Shown piece by piece: positions 56,447 to 64,000 of a stretch of DNA of 64,000 bases. Positions within the stretch are counted from its first letter, which is position 1. Each line of letters opens with the position of its first letter. The position numbers and the translations under genes are program-made. The notes below the pieces were generated by a model that was given only the letters and a program-made list of their open reading frames with translations, ran no database searches and had not been told where the DNA came from. Source of the stretch: Euryodendron excelsum (taxonomy: Eukaryota > Streptophyta > Magnoliopsida > Ericales > Pentaphylacaceae); assembly GCA_033060915.1 (NCBI GenBank), contig CM065397.1:23079001-23143000 (forward strand). The letters run 5' to 3'.

Positions 56447-59428
56447 GCTGTCGCGCCCAGATTTTTAGCACTCGAGGAATACTCACACAAGTGGGAAAAT
56501 GCTGTACTCTCTCGTTAGAACTCATCCTCCTAGAAGAATGAGTGTGACTAAGTTTGAATTGAAAATTGATTTGAATAAAGGGCTTTTGAAAAAGAATGGA
56601 GTCGCCACCTAACTTGATCAAGGTGAGTTACGTGACCTAAAAACTAAGAATAATCCGAAGACTACACTTAGGGTTTTTGGAAAACAATATTGAAAATATC
56701 TTCTCAAGAGAGGGTTTTTAAGAAAACAGGTTGTTTGGCAATCTTTGGAAAACATTTAGCCTTTTTTTTTTAAAAAAATAACTCCGTTTTGGTCTATAAA
56801 AACAGTGATTCTAGGTTCGGAGGTTGGTTACGTGTAGGGCAGACGCACTAAGCCATCACCCTACCCCGCCCTTTCGGTACCTATATATCAATCTACCCTA
56901 GATTTACCTATGAGAGTCTTTAACTAAATATTGTTCAATCTTATCCACTTTGAAAAACAATGTTTGAAAAGAAACTAACATGATGCATGATATGCAAGTG
57001 CAATAGAAGATAGTTGATTTAGAAATAGATTGGAAGATTGACAGCTTAAACTTTGAATACATGATTGAAAATTAGAATTTAAAATTTTGGAATTGAAAAG
57101 ATTAAATTTTGATTTGAAAAGATAGAACTTGGAAGAAATATTTAGACTTGTTTTAGAAAGATGAAGGTTTAGGAAACCTAAAATTTAGAAAGAGAAGGGA
57201 CTTAGAAAAGATTTAAGATTTAGAAATATTCGACTCGAATGTTCGATTTGGAAGATTTAGAAAAGGATCGGATTTAGGAAATGTTCGAATTAGGAAAGTG
57301 TCATTTTTGGAAAGTTTTGGTTTAGGAAAGTTTTCGAAATAGGAAAATTTTGGAATTGGGAAAGTTTTGAATTTGGAATGTTTTGAAATAGGAAAGTTTT
57401 GAAAGTTGGAAAGTTTAGAAAACAAGGAAGTTTTGAAAATAAGAAAGTTTTGAGTTTAGAAAATTTTGAAATTTGAAAAGATTTGAAATTTGAAAGTTTA
57501 AAATTTAGAAAGTTTTAGAATTTTAGAGTTTTAGAAAATCTTGAGATTAAGAAAGGTTGAGTTTAGGAAAGATTTGAAAACTTAGATTTGGAAAGTTAAG
57601 ATTTGGAAAGGGGTAGAATTAGGAAATGGTTGAATTAGGAAAGATTTAAAAGCTTAATGTTTAAGGAAAGATTTGAAAGTTTTAGGAAACTTATGGCGTA
57701 GGAAGATAGCAAATTAGAAGAGAGTTGAATTAGGAAAGATTTAGATTTTGAGTTTTAAAATTTAGGAAAGATTTTTATGTTCGAGTTTTGGAAATTTAAG
57801 ATTTAGGAAAGTAGAGGATTAGGAAGGATTTGAACTAGGAAAGGATTGGATTAGAAAGGGATTAGATTTTGCTTCTAAAAGGGAAGGTTTGATTTTGTTT
57901 CCAAAAACGGAGGATTAGATCTAGTTTCCTAAACGGGGAGATTGGATTTGGTTTCCTAAAGGAAATATGGGATTTGGTTTTCTAAAGGAAAGATGAGATT
58001 TGGTTTTCTAAAGGGGAGATTGGAATTGACAAGGATTTGGAAAGGGAGGTTTTGGAAACCCTAGACTTGGAAGGCTAAAGTTTTGACGTAGAAAATAGGT
58101 TTTTTGGAAATAGGTATAGTTTTGATGTAGAAAACAAGAGGTTTTAGAAACCTAGGTTTTAAAGCAAGTTTGAAAACCGTGTTTTTGGAAAGAAAATTAG
58201 AGTTTCCTAATTGTTAGTTCTAGGGCTTGACTTAGGCTCTAAGGAAAGAGTTTTTTAGAAAGTGTGTTTTTTGGAAACAAGGATTTTTGGAAAGAAAACC
58301 TAGAGAGGAGTTTCTAGAGGGAAGATTTTTGGGAAGAGAGTTTTTAGAAAGATTTTTGATGAAAGATTGTTGGAGAGAGTTTTTAGGAAAGTGAATTTTG
58401 AGGAGAGTGTTTTGAAAAGGAGTTGAAAAAGGGAGTTTTGAAAAATAGATTTTTGGAGGGAGCTTTCAAAAACAAATTTGAAAAGAAGAGTTTTAGGAAA
58501 GTATGTTGAAAAGGAGATTTGAAAAGAGAGTTTTTTAGAAACTATAAAAACGTCTCACTTTCCTAAAGCGATTCTAGCCATAAGAGGGCTAGAACCACTT
58601 TAAGAAAGTGGTTTTGAAAACAGCAAGGGTTGAAAATATGGACCATATTGGTCACTTTGAATGTAATACTTTCCTAAAGCAATCATAGCCATGGCAAAGC
58701 TAGAATCACCCTAAGATTGTAATTTTGAAAATAAGTTTTGAAAAAGGAGATTTTGATGCAATTTTGAAAACAAGTTTGAAAACGATTTTGAAAACGAGTT
58801 TGAAAACGAATTTTGGAAGATGCAAGATCACAATATGCACAATGCAAATTTAGGGTCGTGAACATACAAGGCTAAGGCTTCACCACATAATCAAGGGGGC
58901 CGAACCCACATGGTCTCTGGTTAGCCTAAAGGAAAGCCCCCAACACGATGACCCTCCAATAGTCTAATCCTACATATGGACCAGGAGTCCCCTTGTTTCA
59001 AGTATGCAAAGAAAGGGGGGGAAAGAGATGGAGGATGAAAATAGAGAAAACCCAAGTGGGTTAGGAGAGAGAAGAGAGAGGTAGAAGTGCAGAAATTTAA
59101 ATAGAAAGCCTACCTTGTATCTTGTTTATTTTGCGTGCCTTGCTTTCTTCGGTCTTCGCTTCACTTCAGTTTTGATCTTCGAGGGCTTGTCTTTAATCTT
59201 CAAGGCTTCGGTTTGCAGCTCTTCAAGTCTTCAAAGGAGGCTTGGAGGCTAGTGTATAAGTGTATAGGGATGTGTATGAGTGTATATGAGGTTAGGGTTT
59301 GTGTATGGTGGCTAGAGTTTGGAAAACCTAAGAACGCTAAGGTTTAAGAAGTGCACGAGCTCTCTATATCGAAATATATGATTTTTAAACTGAGTTTGTG
59401 GACCCCTTTCACGCTTGAAGAGGCTCTG

Positions 59429-59540
59429 TATTTATAGATAGAGCAATGCACTAGCGCCTGTTGCAGTGGCGCCAAGCCAAAACTTACACTGGCGCCAGGC
59501 CATTTTTTGGCTTGAAACCACTACTAATGGCGCCAGCCAT
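59429..59540 (-). promoter_or_regulatory. LTR core promoter, L 5' LTR
   Basis: The sense strand has CTATAAATACAGAG (about 59437-59424) preceded by GGCGCC sites up to 59535. This would drive the genomic RNA of L. Confidence 0.65.
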
Positions 59541-60303
59541 TTAGGAAATATTTAAGGTCGGCAAGCAATTTATCTTTGACTAGATTTGGGTGCCTGTATT
59601 AGTGACTACCATGCAATTTTTAGCCTGGTTTCACTAGGGGTGACTTCGGAAAGTCTGGGAAGGAGTTTGGAAGACCGAGAATGACCCGGAAGGCCGAAAA
59701 AGAGCAGGAACACTTAAAATAGTGTCCCGAAGGTATTTGATTTGAAAAGTGAGGATAGGATGTGTCAGAACAGTTGACCGGGCTTTTAGGGGCAAAACTA
59801 TCAATCGGGCTAGAAAGCTACCGAGACGAATTCGGACTGTCCCGGAAGAAGACTTGAGACTTGGAAACATTATTCAGAATGTTCCCAAAGGTTGCCGGTT
59901 TAATTCCCAGAGCCGGTGTTGTCAGAAAAGGAGACCGGCCTACCAACGGCAAAACGGTCATTTTGTACCGGGTTGGCCGGAACTGACTCGGAATGATCTG
60001 GAAAGGTAAAGGGAGGTTGAGAACACTACAAAAAGTAGTCTCAGAAGGTTGCCGGTTTGATACCCAGAGCCGGTGTGGTTCCCGAGGCGTTCGGATGCCT
60101 AGGGCAAAATGGTCATCTTGACCGGAAAGTCTCAAAAAAGGCCCAAGGGGCAGTTTGGTCATTTTTCACCAAAGTGAGCTAGCAGGCACTGGTGTTGGTC
60201 TAGGTTTTGAGTGTTTCCGTCACTCTGACGACGGTCGTCTTGACACACGGGTTTGTTGGCAATTCCCTATATCGACCTGTTTGCGAGTATTTTCGCTACT
60301 CAG

Positions 60304-60750
60304 ACTGTCTCAAAGAATAAACTGTCGCGAGAGAGGGGTTAGAAAGGGGACTTACCATCTTCGGAAAGACGTGCCTGATTTGGAATCATCTCGAGGATTA
60401 AACTGTCTCGAGAGAGGGGCTGGAAAGGGGACTTACCGTCTTCGGAAAGACGTGCCTGATTTGAAACCGTCTCGAGGAATAAACTGTCTCGAGAGAGGGG
60501 TTAGAAAGGGGACTTATCGTCTTTGGAAAGCCATGCCTGATTTGGAACCGTCTCGAGGAATAAACTGTCTCGAGAGAGGGGTTGGAAAGGGGACTTACCA
60601 TCTTCAGAAAGACGTGCCTGATTTGGAACCGTCTCGAGGAATAAACTGTCTCGAGAGAGGGGTTGGAAAGGGGACTTACCATCTTCGGAAAGATGTGCCT
60701 GATTTGGAACCATCTCGAGGGATAAACTGTTTCGAGAGAGGGGTTGGAAT
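60304..60750 (-). repeat. 81-bp tandem array, 6 units (L 5' LTR)
   Basis: Units start near 60304, 60385, 60467, 60548, 60629 and 60710. There is one unit fewer than in the paired 3' LTR, so copy number changed after or during insertion. Confidence 0.92.
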
Positions 60751-60947
60751 TGGAATTGGAGAGAACAATGCCCATAAGGGCATTATGGTCATTTTGCCTC
60801 TATTTGGGCCCGGCGGGCCCGCGAAGCGATGGACAGACGAGATTTGGACTTAGAAAGTTGGTTTTGATTGGAATATGCCCACAATGACTTGAACTCAAGT
60901 CTAGACGGAGTGTAGACTGCCGAGCGGTCAAAAATGGGGTGCTTACA

Positions 60948-61710
60948 AGGTGCGGTCACCACATTTGTTAATTCTCAAATTCCACAATCTTTTCAAATCT
61001 CCAATCTATTTTCAAACTTTCAATTTCAAATTTCTATTTCCAAATCTCTATTTCTAATTTCTCAAGCTTTCCAATTTCAAATCTATTCTTTCAAATCTCT
61101 CTTCTAAAATCAAATCAATTTCTTCTTTTCAAATCGATTTCCAAATCAATTCTCTTTTCTTGCACTTGCATATCATGCATCATGTTTTTTTTTAAACATT
61201 GTTTTCTAAAGTGGATAGGATTAAACATTTGTTAGTTGAAGACTCTCATAGGTGAATTTAGGATGAATAGACATGTAGGTACCGAAATGGCGGGGTAGGG
61301 TGATGGCTTAGTGTATCTTCCCTACACGTAACCAACCTCCGAACCTAGATCACTGTTTTCAAAAGACAAAAAACAGAGTTATTTTTCAAAAAATGGCTTA
61401 AATGTTTTCCAAAGGTTACCAAACAACCTATTTTCTTAAAAACCCTCTCTTGAGGAGACATTTTCAAAATCGTTTTCCAAAAACCCTAAGTGTAGTCTTT
61501 GGATTATTCTTAGTTTTTAGGTGACCTAACTCACCTTAATCAAGTTAGGTGGCGACTCCAAATCTTTTTTAAAAACTCTTTATTTAAATCTATTTTCAAT
61601 TCAAACCTAGTCGCACTCATTCTTCTAGGAGGGTGAGTTCTAACGAGAGAGTACAGTGTCTTTCTCGCTTGTGTATGTATTTTTTGAGTGCGAAAAACCT
61701 GAGCATGACA
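60948..61710 (+). mobile_element. LTR K, part 2 (U5 end)
   Basis: It resumes with AGGTGCGGTCACC, completing the GGGTGCGGTC block cut at 44555. It ends GAGCATGACA at 61710, followed by TTCAC. No gene. Confidence 0.88.
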
Positions 61711-64000
61711 TTCACGACCCTAATTTGCTTTGTGCATATCATGATCATGCTTCTCTCCAAAATTTGTTTTCAAATTCGATCTCAAAATTTGCATCAAACT
61801 TTTTTTCAAAACTTGCATTAAAAGTTTCTTCTTCAAAACTTATTTCAAAATCACAATTCTAAGGTGATTTTAAATGGTTAGGGTTGCTTTAGGAAAGTGT
61901 TACATTTAAAGTGACCAATATGGTCCCTATTTTCAAATCCTTGTTGTTTTCAAACCACAATCCTAGAATGGTTCTAATCTTCTTATGGTTAGAATCATTT
62001 TAGGAAAGTGTGATATTTTTTGAGGTTTGCAAAAGTCCACATTCAAATCCCTTTCCAAATTGCTTTTCAAACTTTCCTTCCAAAACCTCCTTTTTAAATC
62101 CTATCCAAAATCTCTTTTCAAATCTACTTTCTAAAATCTCTTATCCAATACACTTTCTAAAAACTCTCTCCAATCTCCTTTTCAAAATTACTTTTCAAAA
62201 AATTGCTTTCTAAAAACTTTCTTCAAAAAATCTATTTTCCAAAACATCTTTTCAAACTCCTTTCCAAAAAGATCTCTTCAAAATTCACTTTCTAAAAACT
62301 CTTTCGAAAATCATTTCCCTAAAAAACTCTTTCCAAAAATCTTTTTCCAAAAACTCTCTTTTCAAGTTTGTTTTCTAAAAACTCATTTCTAAGATCTTCT
62401 TCCAAAAAATCTTTCTTTCCAAAAGTTCTATTTTCTAAAACTCTCTTTCCTTAAAGTCCAAGTCAAAACGTAGAGCCATGATTAGGAAACCCTAATTTTA
62501 TTTCTTAAAACATGATTTCCAATATTGCCTCAAAACCTAGTTTTCCAAAATGTCCTTTTCTACATCAAAATCAAATATTTTCAAAACCTATTTTCTATAC
62601 CAAAATCTATGATTTTCAAAACTTCATCTTTCCAATTTCATGTCAAATCAAATCTTTCGTTTTAGGAAACCAAATCCAATATCCCATTTAGGAAACTAGA
62701 TCCAATCCTCAGTTTTTGGAAATAAAATCAAATCACCTCCTTTTAGAAATAACGTCCAATCTTTTGTTTTAGGAAATAGGAATCCCAATCTTTCCTAATC
62801 CAATCCTTCCTAATCGCATACCTTCCTAAATCTTAACTTTCCAAAACTTAAACTTTCAAATCTTTACTTAAACTTTAAGCTTCTTAATCTTCCTAATTCC
62901 AACCTTTCCTAATTCTATACATTTCCAAATTTTAACTTTCCAAACCTAAATTTTCAAATCTTTCTTAAACTCAAAACTTTCCTAATTTCGAGTATTTCTA
63001 ACACTCAAACCTCGAATCTTTCTAAATTCAAACCTTTCTTAAATTCAAATCTTTCCAAAATTCTAAACTTTCTAAATTTGAATATTTCCAAATCCAAAAC
63101 TTTCTAAATTCGAAACTTTCTTAAGTTAAAACTTTCTAAATTCAAAATTTTTCAATTTCAAAATCTTTCCTATTTTAAACTTTCTTAATTCAAAATCTTT
63201 CCTAAAATGAAACATTCCTAATTCACCACTCTCCTAATTCAAAACTTTCCTAAAGTTGAAATTTTCTAAAACGGAACTTTCTTATTTTGAAACTTTCCTA
63301 AATTCGAGCTTTCCAAAATTCAGTCTTTCTTAGATTCCAACTCTCCATGTTTTCTAAATTAAACTTTGCAATCAAATCTTTCTTAATCCCAAGTCCTTCC
63401 TAAACCCTATCTTCCTAAGTCTAGGGTTCCCAAAACTCTTTCTTTCTAAATCTAGTCCAAGTTCTCTTCCAAGGGTCAAATCCTCTTTCAAGTTCAATTC
63501 TAGGTCTAAGTTCAATCTTGATTTCAAATATTCTATTCCAAGTTCCAAATCTCTTTTTCAAATCAAAATATTCTATTTTCTATCAGACTCTTGTCCGAAC
63601 TACAACTGACCTGATTCCTCAGAAGGGATACGTAGGTAACTCTTACCGGTGCGGTCATAACTTTTATCAAATCTCCAGTTCCATAACTCTTCTTAAGTTT
63701 CCAATCCCATAATCTATTTCAAACTTCCAATTCCAAAAATCTATTTTCAAATCACTATTTTCAATTTCTAAAACTTTCTTTCAAAACCAAATCTATCTTT
63801 TCAAATCTCTTTTCAACATCAGATTAAGTTCTTGTCAAATCTATTTCCAAATCAAATCTTTCTATTGCATCTGCACATCATGCATCATGTTAACTTTCTT
63901 TTTCAAAACTCTTTTCTAAAGTGGATAGTTATTAGACATGTATTTGTCGAAGACTCTAATGAGTGAATCTAGGGCGAATAGACATGTAGGTATCGCAAGG
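61711..64000 (+). mobile_element. LTR H, part 3 (U5, runs off the window)
   Basis: It starts with the second TTCAC and continues GACCCTAATTTG where H stopped at 40257. The C/T-rich tract covers 62010-63560 and the GCGGTC block lies near 63645. The last bases match about 450 bp before the LTR end in other copies, so the terminus should lie just outside. The short F/S/K-rich ORFs here are compositional. Confidence 0.85.

Larger units (their letters stand above)
44556..60947 (-). mobile_element. Element L: structurally complete, non-autonomous giant-LTR element (16.4 kb)
   Basis: Both LTRs (5' 60947-56449; 3' 49469-44556) are in the same minus orientation, with PBS and PPT in place. Flanks are GGGTG (44551-44555) and AGGTG (60948-60952), a 5-bp duplication with one G-to-A change. 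The interior (49470-56448, 7.0 kb) has a leader, repeat spacer and an opposite-strand pseudogene. No gag, protease, RT, RNase H or integrase is recognisable. It sits inside LTR K and is the youngest insertion of the nest. Confidence 0.9.
56449..60947 (-). mobile_element. Element L 5' LTR (4.5 kb)
   Basis: Same layout as the 3' LTR but with six 81-bp units. A deletion of about 325 bp at 57030 (3' LTR equivalent about 45140-45465) removes the GACCGCACCCATGAGGG block. Promoter at 59429-59540; donor-like ACAAG|GTAGGC with GT at 59113-59112; purine tract 57000-58540. Confidence 0.9.

Overview
The window looks like plant nuclear heterochromatin made almost entirely of LTR retrotransposons. I see no intact host gene, rRNA, tRNA, CRISPR or prokaryotic feature. 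The plant assignment rests on Ty3/gypsy-type Gag, a plant-mobile-domain gene, AAACCCTA (telo-box) motifs downstream of the LTR TATA boxes, and a Ty1/copia-type LTR. The species cannot be named.

One family dominates. Its LTRs are about 4.5-5.2 kb. In sense they begin TGTAAGCACCCC and end GCGCGACA. Two bases inside lies a primer-binding site of the type TGGCGACTCCGCTGGGGA, and a purine tract (AGAAAAAGAGGGGC) precedes the 3' LTR. Giant LTRs, this PBS type and an antisense extra ORF point to the Tat/Ogre-like branch of Ty3/gypsy. The two internal regions fully inside the window (copies B and L) have no reverse transcriptase, RNase H or integrase reading frame. They carry at most a decayed gag plus a decayed gene on the opposite strand, so they look non-autonomous.

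Layout, left to right. Copy A (minus) occupies 1-8547: gag pseudogene, leader, PBS and 5' LTR. It lies in the 3' end of copy D (plus), whose 3' LTR is 8611-10099 plus 21762-24934. Copy B (minus, 10100-21761) sits inside the D LTR. It has partly lost outer LTR ends, a spliced antisense plant-mobile-domain pseudogene and a gag remnant. D lies in the leader of copy E (minus, 24935-26791 and 28054-28750). The E LTR is interrupted by a 1.26-kb solo LTR of another family.

To the right is a chain of insertions. LTR G (from 28751) is inserted in E and holds a 2.26-kb copia-like solo LTR. LTR H (from 33252) is inserted in G and holds solo LTR J (34567-39416, TSD CTGTC). LTR K (40258-61710, TSD TTCAC) is inserted in H. 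Complete element L (44556-60947, TSD GGGTG/AGGTG) is inserted in K. H runs off the right edge. Position 50,000 is therefore five insertions deep, which gives a relative chronology.

Inferred working of the family: an LTR promoter (GGCGCC palindromes, then a TATA box) drives a transcript with a short leader. Six of seven intact LTR copies keep an exon-like AAG|GTARGY donor, and a strong acceptor lies just before gag in copy A, so gag may be expressed from a spliced mRNA lacking about 4.6 kb. All copies with coding sequence are decayed, with many in-frame stops.
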